Under the pieces are notes generated by a model, which worked only from the letters and a program-made list of their open reading frames with translations, did not search any database and had not been told where the DNA came from. The translations under genes and the position numbers were made by a program. Shown here piece by piece: positions 26,795-32,669 of a DNA stretch of 32,669 bases. Source of the stretch: Hydrogenophilales bacterium CG_4_10_14_3_um_filter_58_23 (GTDB lineage: Bacteria > Pseudomonadota > Gammaproteobacteria > Burkholderiales > Sulfuricellaceae); contig PFJY01000009.1 in the NCBI GenBank assembly GCA_002784065.1, positions 1-32,669 on the forward strand. Direction: 5' to 3'. Each line of letters begins with the position of its first letter. The first letter of the stretch is position 1.

Positions 26795-28269
26795 GTTGCA
26801 ACCCTCTCAAGGATGCGCGACACCACATCGACATCGGCAAAGGGCAATTTCACACCCTTGATTTCCTGGTAATCCTCGTGACCCTTGCCGGCGATCAGCA
26901 CCACGTCATCCGGCTGCGCCCCGCGCACTGCGGCATCTATGGCTGCGGCGCGGTCATCAATCACCCGATAGTTGGCGCCCATGCCGACGATAATTTCGTC
27001 GATGATGGCGCGGGCATCCTCGCCACGCGGGTTGTCGCTGGTCACGATCACGCTGTCCGCCAGACGCGATGCCACCGCGCCCATCAGCGGGCGCTTGCCT
27101 CGGTCGCGCTCGCCGCCGCAGCCGAACACGCAAATCAGTTGGTTATTACCGCCCGTGATTTCGCGCAAAGTACCGAGCACTTTTTCCAGCGCATCCGGGG
27201 TATGGGCGTAGTCCACCACCACCAGCGGCTTGCCCTCGCCGCCCAGGCGCTGCATACGGCCCGCAACCGATTCAACCTTGCCCAGCTCGCGCACCGCGTC
27301 TTCCAGCGCAATGCCGCTCACCAGCAGTACCGCCAGCGACGCCAGCAGGTTGGAAGCGTTGAAGCGGCCGAGCAACTTGCTGCTCAACGGTGCCGTCCCC
27401 CATGGCGTAAACGCCTTGAAGCGGATGCCTTGTGCATCCGCCACCAGATCGCGCGCCAGAACGGCGAAGCGGCAACCCTCATTTCTCCCCTCCAGGCTGT
27501 AGCCTACCGTCTGCACGCCGCTGCACCCGAGCGTGGCCGCAAGTTCGACGCCGAACGGGTCATCCATGTTGAGCACTGCGTATTGCAGTTCCGGCCAGGC
27601 GAACAGGCCGGCCTTGGCGGCGGCGTAGGACGCCATGTCGCCGTGGTAATCCAGATGGTCGCGCGACAGGTTGGTGAGCACGGCGATGTCGAAATGCACG
27701 CCGTTGACCCGGCCCTGCGCCAAGCCGTGAGACGACACTTCCATCGCCACGCACTTCGCGTCGTCGGCCAGGTAGTCGCGCAGCAAACCATGCAGGCTGA
27801 CTGCATCCGGTGTGGTATTGGCGGAAGGCGCCAGCGCGCCGGGGAAGCCGTTGCCGAGCGTGCCGACCAGGGCGGTTTTTCTGCCCAGCCCGGTCAGGCA
27901 TTGCGCAATCCAGTGGCAGCACGAAGTCTTGCCGTTGGTGCCGGTGATGCCGATCATCCGCAACTTGCGCGACGGCTCGCCATAAACCTGGCTGGCTATC
28001 GCGCCGATTTTGTCGCTCAAGCCATCGACCGGAAGATTCGGTACTTCCCATTCGTCATTCCACTCGAAACCCTCTCGCTCCCACAGCACCGCGTTGGCGC
28101 CGGCGGCAACCGCTTGTGCAATGAACTTGCGCCCATCCATCCGCTCGCCGGGGTAGGCGGCAAAGGCATCGCCGGGTTGTAAGCGGCGGCTATCCACGAC
28201 TAAGCCCCGCACCCCGGCTGAGGCCAGAAAGCTAATGGCTGATAGCTGATGGCTGACAGCTGTCTTCAC
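26788..28269 (-). CDS. murE: UDP-MurNAc-tripeptide synthetase MurE (meso-DAP type)
   Basis: Adds meso-diaminopimelate to UDP-MurNAc-L-Ala-D-Glu. The 493-residue protein has VDSRRLQPGDAFAAYPG at the N-terminal uridine-binding part, the P-loop ITGTNGKTSCCHWIA, and the DNPR motif (TSDNPRGEDA) diagnostic of meso-DAP rather than lysine. The start is GTG 28269, overlapping the ftsI stop by four bases (GTGA). The first residues, MKTAVSHQLSAISF, are encoded by five imperfect heptamers and are unlike the family; similarity starts at about VRGLVVDSRR (residue 21). Confidence 0.95.
   Translation of the reverse strand: MKTAVSHQLSAISFLASAGVRGLVVDSRRLQPGDAFAAYPGERMDGRKFIAQAVAAGANAVLWEREGFEWNDEWEVPNLPVDGLSDKIGAIASQVYGEPSRKLRMIGITGTNGKTSCCHWIAQCLTGLGRKTALVGTLGNGFPGALAPSANTTPDAVSLHGLLRDYLADDAKCVAMEVSSHGLAQGRVNGVHFDIAVLTNLSRDHLDYHGDMASYAAAKAGLFAWPELQYAVLNMDDPFGVELAATLGCSGVQTVGYSLEGRNEGCRFAVLARDLVADAQGIRFKAFTPWGTAPLSSKLLGRFNASNLLASLAVLLVSGIALEDAVRELGKVESVAGRMQRLGGEGKPLVVVDYAHTPDALEKVLGTLREITGGNNQLICVFGCGGERDRGKRPLMGAVASRLADSVIVTSDNPRGEDARAIIDEIIVGMGANYRVIDDRAAAIDAAVRGAQPDDVVLIAGKGHEDYQEIKGVKLPFADVDVVSRILERVATC
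28228..28262. repeat. Heptanucleotide repeats inside the 5-prime end of murE
   Basis: Five imperfect heptamers run in tandem on the plus strand: AAAGCTA, ATGGCTG, ATAGCTG, ATGGCTG and ACAGCTG. They lie within the first 14 codons of murE, and 35 bases is not a multiple of three. The unit differs from the GTGAGG heptamers in murG. Confidence 0.75.
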
Positions 28270-30014
28270 ACCACCTCCTTCACTTCGGGGGCGTTTTCCA
28301 GCGGCAGGATATTGCCGGTTGGCGCATCGGGCGGCACGGAGAGCAGGCGTAGCGCGCCCGACATCACCTGGCTGAATACCGGCGCGGCCACTGTGCCGCC
28401 GTAATACTGGCCATTGGAAGGCTCATCAATCATCACCGCCACGATCAGGCGCGGATTGGACGCCGGCGCCAGGCCGACGAATGAAGCGATATATCGATCC
28501 GACGAATAATGGCCGTTTTCTTCCTTGTGCGCTGTACCGGTCTTGCCCGCCGCGCGATAGCCCATTACCTGGGCGCGCGGCGCTGTGCCACCCGGCAGCA
28601 CCACCAGCTCCAGCATGCTGCGCACGGCCAGCGAGGTTTTCGCCGCGATCACCTTCGCCCCTGCCAGAGGGACATCCACCTTGAGTAAAGAGACTGGCCT
28701 GATTTCGCCATCTCCGGCAAACACCATATAGGCGCGCGCCAGTTGCAGCAGGCTAACGGAAATACCGTGGCCGTAAGCCATGGTAGCCTGCTCGATCGGC
28801 CGCCAGGATTTGTAGGGGCGCAGCCTGCCTGACGCCTCGCCGGGGAAGCCGGCATGGGGCGGCTGGCCGAAGCCGAAACGGTCGAAGGCATTCCACAGGG
28901 TTTCGGGTTCGAGCGACAGCGCCATTTTGGCAGCACCGATGTTGCTCGACTTCTGGATCACCTGCGTCACCGTCAGCACCCCATTGGGATGGGCGTCATG
29001 GATCGTCGCCGAACCGATGGTGAAGGTACCGGGCGCGGTCTGGACGGTCGTTTCCGGCGTGAACTTTCCCGACTCCAGCACGGCTGCGGCAGTGAAAGGT
29101 TTCATCGTCGAGCCCGGCTCGAAGGTGTCGGTCACAGCGCGGTTGCGCGTACTGTTACGATTCAGCTTGGCGCGATTGTTGGGGTTATAGGCAGGCAGAT
29201 TGGCCAGTGCCAGGATTTCGCCGGTTTTCGCGTCGAGCACCACGATCGCGCCGGCTTTGGCCTTGTGCGCGATGACCGCTGCTTTTAGTTCGCGGTAGGC
29301 GAGGTACTGTATCTTGCGGTCGATGCTGAGCGCCAGGTTATGCCCGTCCTGCGGGGCGCGAATACTTTCCACGTCCTCGACGATGTGGCCGAGGCGATCC
29401 TTGATGACGTGACGGCTTCCCGGCTTGCCCGATAGCCAGTCCTGGTAGGTCAGTTCGAGCCCTTCCTGGCCGTTGTCGTCGACGCCGGTAAAGCCGAGCA
29501 GATGGGCCACCACCTCCCCGGCAGGGTAGTAACGACGATATTCGCGCTGCAGGAACACGCCTGGCGCATCGATCTGCATCACCCGCGCCGCAGTTTCCGG
29601 CGGCACCTGGCGCTTGAGGTAGACGAAATCGCTCTGGCTGTGAGTGAAACGGCTCTTCACGTCGCTTTCGCTCATTTCCAGGATTCTGCCCAACTGACGG
29701 ATACGTTCCGGAGTGATTTCGAAATCCTTCGGGCTGACCCACACCGACTCTACCGGCGTGCTGATCGCCAGCGGTTCGCCGTTGCGGTCGGTAATCATGC
29801 CGCGATGCGCGGTCAATTCGATCATCCGGCTGTAGCGCGCGTCGCCCTTCTGCCGCAGAAAGTCGGTGTTCAGCCCCTGCAGGTAAAGGGCCCGCACAAT
29901 CAGGATCAGAAACCATAACAACAGCAGCCAGATCAGAATGCGCGCGCGCCCGGTCGGCAACTTCAGCATCGGCAAGCTGCGTCCGCGTATAGCCCTGTTC
30001 AGCACATAGCTCAT
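28266..30014 (-). CDS. ftsI: Septal peptidoglycan transpeptidase FtsI (PBP3)
   Basis: Class B penicillin-binding protein that cross-links septal peptidoglycan with FtsW. The 582-residue protein has one N-terminal membrane helix (about residues 26-44), a pedestal domain with TAHRGMITDRNG, and the transpeptidase domain. Its catalytic motifs are S302-x2-K305 (EPGSTMKPF), S356-S357-N358 and K491-T492-G493 (AAGKTGTAHK), all intact. Start ATG 30014 overlaps the ftsL stop by four bases, and its stop overlaps murE. Length and order are standard. Confidence 0.98.
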   Translation of the reverse strand: MSYVLNRAIRGRSLPMLKLPTGRARILIWLLLLWFLILIVRALYLQGLNTDFLRQKGDARYSRMIELTAHRGMITDRNGEPLAISTPVESVWVSPKDFEITPERIRQLGRILEMSESDVKSRFTHSQSDFVYLKRQVPPETAARVMQIDAPGVFLQREYRRYYPAGEVVAHLLGFTGVDDNGQEGLELTYQDWLSGKPGSRHVIKDRLGHIVEDVESIRAPQDGHNLALSIDRKIQYLAYRELKAAVIAHKAKAGAIVVLDAKTGEILALANLPAYNPNNRAKLNRNSTRNRAVTDTFEPGSTMKPFTAAAVLESGKFTPETTVQTAPGTFTIGSATIHDAHPNGVLTVTQVIQKSSNIGAAKMALSLEPETLWNAFDRFGFGQPPHAGFPGEASGRLRPYKSWRPIEQATMAYGHGISVSLLQLARAYMVFAGDGEIRPVSLLKVDVPLAGAKVIAAKTSLAVRSMLELVVLPGGTAPRAQVMGYRAAGKTGTAHKEENGHYSSDRYIASFVGLAPASNPRLIVAVMIDEPSNGQYYGGTVAAPVFSQVMSGALRLLSVPPDAPTGNILPLENAPEVKEVV

Positions 30015-30295
30015 GGCCGCGACGCCCTATCGGTTGCTGGCTGTACCACCTGAATGCGCGAGGCGTCAGGCACCTGCATCTGCAGATAGGCTGTGGCGAT
30101 TTTCTCGATACGGGTGTGCATCGCCCAAGTGCTTTGCTCCAGTTGCAGTTGCCCCCACTCCACTTCCATCTTTTTCGCTAGCTCCTGCTCCTGCTCCAGC
30201 TCGATGAAAATCTTGCGCGCCTTGTGTTGGGCGGTAATGACCCCCAGCGCACACATCACCAAAACCAGCACCAGCAACAAATTGAGCTTGGTCAT
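30011..30295 (-). CDS. ftsL: Cell division protein FtsL
   Basis: Small bitopic protein that forms the FtsQLB complex and activates FtsWI. The 94-residue product has an immediate membrane helix ([20 protein letters not shown]) followed by a periplasmic coiled coil rich in Glu and Gln (about residues 30-65). Sequence is weakly conserved in this family, so identification rests on size, topology and position between rsmH and ftsI. Overlaps of four bases (ATGA) occur at both ends, giving translational coupling. Confidence 0.93.
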   Translation of the reverse strand: MTKLNLLLVLVLVMCALGVITAQHKARKIFIELEQEQELAKKMEVEWGQLQLEQSTWAMHTRIEKIATAYLQMQVPDASRIQVVQPATDRASRP

Positions 30296-31230
30296 GCCGC
30301 CGCCTCTGTGCGCTCAGCCACGCGCATCGTCGCGCTACGCGAGCGCGGGTTGGCGGAGACTTCCGCCCCGGAAGGTCGAGTAGCCTTGCCCACCAGACGC
30401 AAACGCGGCGCAGGCAGTTCCGCCGCACGCAACGGCAGCCTGGCCGGATAAACAGCCGGTTGCGCGCCATCGCGCATAAAGCGCTTGGCGACCCGATCTT
30501 CGAGGGAATGAAAGCTGATGACTACGAGGCGACCGAACGGCGCCAGAACCTCGACGCACTGGGGTAACACTAGCGACAACTCCTCAAGCTCCTGATTGAG
30601 GTAAATCCGTATAGCTTGAAAGGTGCGCGTCGCCGGATCTTGATGTGGCTCGCGGCTTTTGAAGGCTTTTGCCACGATCTGGGAAAGTTGGCGAGTGGTA
30701 ACGATGGGCTCCCCCGATCGAGCCGCAACAATCGCTCTTGCAATCTGTTTAGCATACCGTTCTTCACCATAATTTTTTATTATCTCCCCGAGTTGTTGTT
30801 CAGTTACGCCAGCCAGAAATGAAGCAGCGGTAGCCCCATGGCTCGTGTCCATGCGCATATCGAGCGGCCCATCAAAACGAAAACTGAAGCCGCGCGCCGC
30901 TTCGTCGATCTGCGGAGAAGAAATCCCCAAATCCAACAGCACACCATCAACCTGCGCCACATCCAGATCTTTCAGCACATCGCGCAAACGGCTGAAACTG
31001 CTGTGCACAATCTGGAAGCGCGGGTCGGTTATTTTTCTGGCCTCTTCCACTCCGGCCAAATCCCGGTCCAGTGCGATCAACCGGCCCCGCTCGCCGAGCT
31101 TTTCCAGAATCAGCCGGCTGTGGCCGCCGCGACCGAAGGTGCAATCTACATACACCCCGTCCGGCCGGATATTCAGACCGTCGACCGCCTCATCCAGCAG
31201 AACTGTCTTGTGGCGAAATTCCTCGCTCAC
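30292..31230 (-). CDS. rsmH: 16S rRNA (cytosine-1402-N4)-methyltransferase RsmH
   Basis: Methylates N4 of C1402 in the ribosomal P site with S-adenosylmethionine (formerly MraW). The 312-residue protein starts [13 protein letters not shown] and has the SAM motif [10 protein letters not shown] (29-38), LDRD, the [15 protein letters not shown] catalytic block and the C-terminal [16 protein letters not shown]. The start is GTG 31230, overlapping the mraZ stop (GTGA). It is the second gene of the dcw operon, as usual. Confidence 0.98.
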   Translation of the reverse strand: MSEEFRHKTVLLDEAVDGLNIRPDGVYVDCTFGRGGHSRLILEKLGERGRLIALDRDLAGVEEARKITDPRFQIVHSSFSRLRDVLKDLDVAQVDGVLLDLGISSPQIDEAARGFSFRFDGPLDMRMDTSHGATAASFLAGVTEQQLGEIIKNYGEERYAKQIARAIVAARSGEPIVTTRQLSQIVAKAFKSREPHQDPATRTFQAIRIYLNQELEELSLVLPQCVEVLAPFGRLVVISFHSLEDRVAKRFMRDGAQPAVYPARLPLRAAELPAPRLRLVGKATRPSGAEVSANPRSRSATMRVAERTEAAA

Positions 31231-31670
31231 AGCGAGAAGTTTTCCAGCGCGGCCGGAATGGCATTACCAGGCGACAGCGCTTGCTCCATCTGGGCACGCC
31301 AGCCCTCCATGCTCCACAGCTCGAAATACCCGCCCTGACCGATCAGCATGGCTTCTTTCTCCAGTCCGGCAAGTTGACGCAGCACGGGAGAAACCAGCAG
31401 GCGGCCAGACGCATCCAGCTCCACCTCTTCGGCATGGCCCAACAGCAGGCGCTTCCAGGAAGAAGACACGGGATCGAAACTCGGCAATGCATTGATTTTT
31501 TCTTCGATGGGCAGCCAGGCAGGCTGGGGATAGAGCAGCACGCAGCGGTGGGGGTGCGCGGTCATGATCAACCGCCCGGCGGACTGAACCAGCAGCGCGT
31601 CACGATGCTTGCTTGGCACTGCCAAGCGTCCTTTCGCATCGAGATTCAAAGCTGTTGCACCGCGAAACAT
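31227..31670 (-). CDS. mraZ: Transcriptional regulator MraZ
   Basis: DNA-binding autoregulator of the dcw operon. The 147-residue protein has two SpoVT/AbrB-like domains, each with the [13 protein letters not shown] / [13 protein letters not shown]-type motif, which assemble into a ring. Start ATG 31670 ([15 protein letters not shown]) has GGGGG just upstream; longer frames run into its operator. Four operator boxes and a strong promoter lie directly upstream, so feedback repression is expected. It is the first gene of the cluster. Confidence 0.97.
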   Translation of the reverse strand: MFRGATALNLDAKGRLAVPSKHRDALLVQSAGRLIMTAHPHRCVLLYPQPAWLPIEEKINALPSFDPVSSSWKRLLLGHAEEVELDASGRLLVSPVLRQLAGLEKEAMLIGQGGYFELWSMEGWRAQMEQALSPGNAIPAALENFSL

Positions 31671-31700
31671 GACGCCCCCTTGAGATTCAGATTGAGGAAG

Positions 31701-31741
31701 TGGGTTCCCACAATTCGCCACTTCTCACCACTAATTCCCAC
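31701..31741 (-). promoter_or_regulatory. MraZ operator: four TGG(G/T/C) boxes at 10-bp spacing
   Basis: On the minus strand the decamers TGGGAATTAG, TGGTGAGAAG, TGGCGAATTG and TGGGAACCCA run head to tail from 31740 to 31701. MraZ is known to bind TGGGN-type direct repeats spaced 10 bp upstream of its own gene. The first box overlaps the -10 element, which fits repression. Confidence 0.85.
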
Positions 31742-31768
31742 TATAGGGAAAAAAAAATGGGGGGTCAA
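31740..31768 (-). promoter_or_regulatory. Sigma-70 promoter of the dcw operon (PmraZ)
   Basis: TTGACC (31768-31763), a 17-base spacer with a T9 run, and TATAGT (31745-31740) give a near-consensus promoter. Transcription should begin near 31733, leaving a leader of about 60 bases before mraZ. Confidence 0.82.
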
Positions 31769-31889
31769 GCTAAATTTCGGATTTTTCTCTTTTGTGACAA
31801 CGAGTTAATTAACAAATCGCAGAAAAAATCAATATGCTTAAAAAGCAAATAGATACGCGAAATACCGGAAGTGATTTATTAGGACTTTT

Positions 31890-31980
31890 GGTGATGGGTG
31901 AGGGGTGATGGGTGAGGGGTGATGGGTGAGGGGTGAGGGGTGAGGTGTGAGGTGTGAGGTGTGAGGTGTGAGGTGTGAGC
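31890..31980. repeat. Heptanucleotide tandem array of 13 units
   Basis: Thirteen perfect-length heptamers fill 91 bases: GGTGATG alternating with GGTGAGG, then three GGTGAGG in total in a row, then four TGTGAGG and a final TGTGAGC. The block structure implies stepwise unit duplication. It lies between the dcw promoter and rnpB, where no gene is seen (31769-32050). Confidence 0.95.
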
Positions 31981-31990
31981 CACCCTCCCT

Positions 31991-32021
31991 CATCCCAACC
32001 TTCTCCCGGGGGGAGAAGGGG
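31991..32021. repeat. CCTTCTCCC hairpin downstream of rnpB
   Basis: Arms CCTTCTCCC (31999-32007) and GGGAGAAGG (32011-32019) with a 3-base loop, preceded by CATCCCAA. It is related to the inverse copy at 16866-16896. It lies about 30 bases past the 3-prime end of rnpB and could help end that transcript, although no U-tract follows. Confidence 0.6.
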
Positions 32022-32050
32022 CAATGGTGAAAGGCACTTGTTTTGATTGG

Positions 32051-32402
32051 GGTGAAGCTGGCCGATAAGCCGGGTTCTGTCGTGGACAGTCATTCCTCTA
32101 GGCGCACGGTTACCCGTGAACTCAAGCAACCTACCCGCAGGCTCGACGAGCCGCCTCAACGCCTGCCTATTTGGTCTTGCTCCGGATGGGGTTTACCCTG
32201 CCACTCCCGTTGCCGGGTGCGCGGTGAGCTCTTACCTCGCCATTTCAACCTTACCTGATCCGCTTGCGCGGCCATCGGCGGTGTATTTTCTGTGGCACTT
32301 TCCATGGCCTCACGGCCTCCGGTCGTTAACCGGCATCCTGCTCTATGGAGCCCGGACTTTCCTCTCCGCGCTTGCGCGCGCAGCGACTGTCTAGCCAGCT
32401 TC
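32051..32402 (-). ncRNA. rnpB: RNase P RNA (type A)
   Basis: Catalytic RNA that trims tRNA 5-prime leaders. The minus strand closely follows E. coli M1 RNA. It starts GAAGCTGGCTAGACAGTCGC, then has the core block GAGGAAAGTCCGGGCTCC (about 32366-32348), ACCGCCGATGGCC, GATCAGGTAAGG, GGTAAACCCCATCCGGAGC, CCAAATAGGCAGGC and ATGACTGTCCACGACAGAAC. It ends CCCGGCTTATCGGCCAGCTTC, which closes the P1/P4 pairings with the 5-prime end. About 352 bases, normal for type A. The exact 3-prime end is uncertain by a few bases. Position upstream of mraZ is common in betaproteobacteria. Confidence 0.97.
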
Positions 32403-32408
32403 GCGGCC

Positions 32409-32417
32409 ATTATACCA
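32409..32417 (-). promoter_or_regulatory. Extended -10 promoter of rnpB
   Basis: TGGTATAAT on the minus strand is a perfect -10 with the upstream TG of an extended -10. It is 6 bases before the predicted RNA 5-prime end. The -35 region (GGAAAT at 17-base spacing) is poor, which the extended -10 could offset. Confidence 0.8.
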
Positions 32418-32497
32418 TGCAAAGACCAGCCATTTCCGATCGTTTTGCTTGGCTATTAGCCTGAAAACGGCAGTTGACCGCTTCGCTTCGATTCTTC

Positions 32498-32531
32498 AAG
32501 CCCGGCAGGCTGCTAGGAGCCTGTCGGACTT
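32498..32531. repeat. Imperfect palindrome upstream of rnpB
   Basis: Arms AAGCCCGGCAGGCT (32498-32511) and AGCCTGTCGGACTT (32518-32531) pair at 12 of 14 positions around a 6-base loop. No U-tract follows on either strand. It may be a dispersed element; no gene is seen from 32418 to the window end. Confidence 0.5.
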
Positions 32532-32584
32532 AAAGGAAATCGGCTGCAAATCCGCTTGGGCGGTCCATATTTCACCGTTTTTTT

Positions 32585-32607
32585 GGTCAATAGAACGACT
32601 ATTGACC
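32585..32607. repeat. Perfect 9-bp palindrome near the window end
   Basis: GGTCAATAG and CTATTGACC flank AACGA; a run of seven T precedes it on the plus strand. It could be a terminator for a minus-strand gene lying beyond the window only weakly, or part of a mobile repeat. Its role is unknown. Confidence 0.5.
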
Positions 32608-32669
32608 TGCAAAACCGGCAAATGGGGTAAGCAGGGATGGGCGGCTTTATGCCCAACTCGCAAAATCTG

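Noticed and set aside
31890-31980. CRISPR array
   Set aside because: Units are contiguous heptamers without spacers, so this is a simple tandem repeat.
31809-32159. Minus-strand open frame of 116 codons with Thr-Pro-His repeats
   Set aside because: It is a translation of the heptamer array running into the rnpB 3-prime region; low-complexity and without a start signal.

Overview
The window looks like a chromosomal housekeeping segment of a betaproteobacterium. The order pilB-pilC-pilD-coaE-zapD-yacG, a Nudix/ThiE-like fusion next to argJ, secA beside an M23 peptidase and a DUF721 gene, and then lpxC with the complete division/cell-wall (dcw) cluster is typical of that class. The order Nitrosomonadales (Gallionella/Sulfuricella-like) is my best guess; this is inference from gene order and protein style, not from a database search. 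The DNA is moderately GC-rich and no gene looks foreign.

Layout. From 160 to 5755 the plus strand carries type IV pilus assembly genes (pilB, pilC, pilD), followed by coaE, zapD and yacG. From 5923 to 11911 the minus strand carries a Nudix/ThiE-like fusion, argJ, secA and a membrane-anchored M23 peptidase. A DUF721 (DciA-like) gene on the plus strand (11936-12370) converges on lpxC. From 31670 down to 12439 the minus strand is the dcw cluster, in transcription order mraZ, rsmH, ftsL, ftsI, murE, murF, mraY, murD, ftsW, murG, murC, murB, ddl, ftsQ, ftsA, ftsZ, then lpxC. It encodes the lipid II pathway (MurB-F, Ddl, MraY, MurG), the septal synthase (FtsW/FtsI with FtsL/FtsQ), the Z-ring proteins FtsA and FtsZ, and the first committed enzyme of lipid A synthesis. 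A strong sigma-70-type promoter overlapping four 10-bp-spaced MraZ operator boxes precedes mraZ. Upstream of that lie a heptanucleotide array and rnpB (RNase P RNA) on the minus strand with its own extended -10 promoter.

The genes are conventional; the unusual part is the repeats. At least eight sites carry GTAG-type REP palindromes, several as inverted pairs, and three sites carry heptanucleotide tandem repeats. Many sit exactly at gene junctions in the dcw operon, where such genes normally overlap by a few bases. One REP supplies the stop codon of murC and the start codon of murB. One REP pair supplies the TAG stops of two convergent genes. Insertions at mraY/murD and murD/ftsW are flanked by duplicated junction sequence and leave short reading frames that bridge the two genes. 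Heptamer repeats appear to have been inserted in frame into the N-termini of MurG and MurE. I found no REP-associated transposase (RAYT), CRISPR array, prophage, tRNA or intact insertion sequence.
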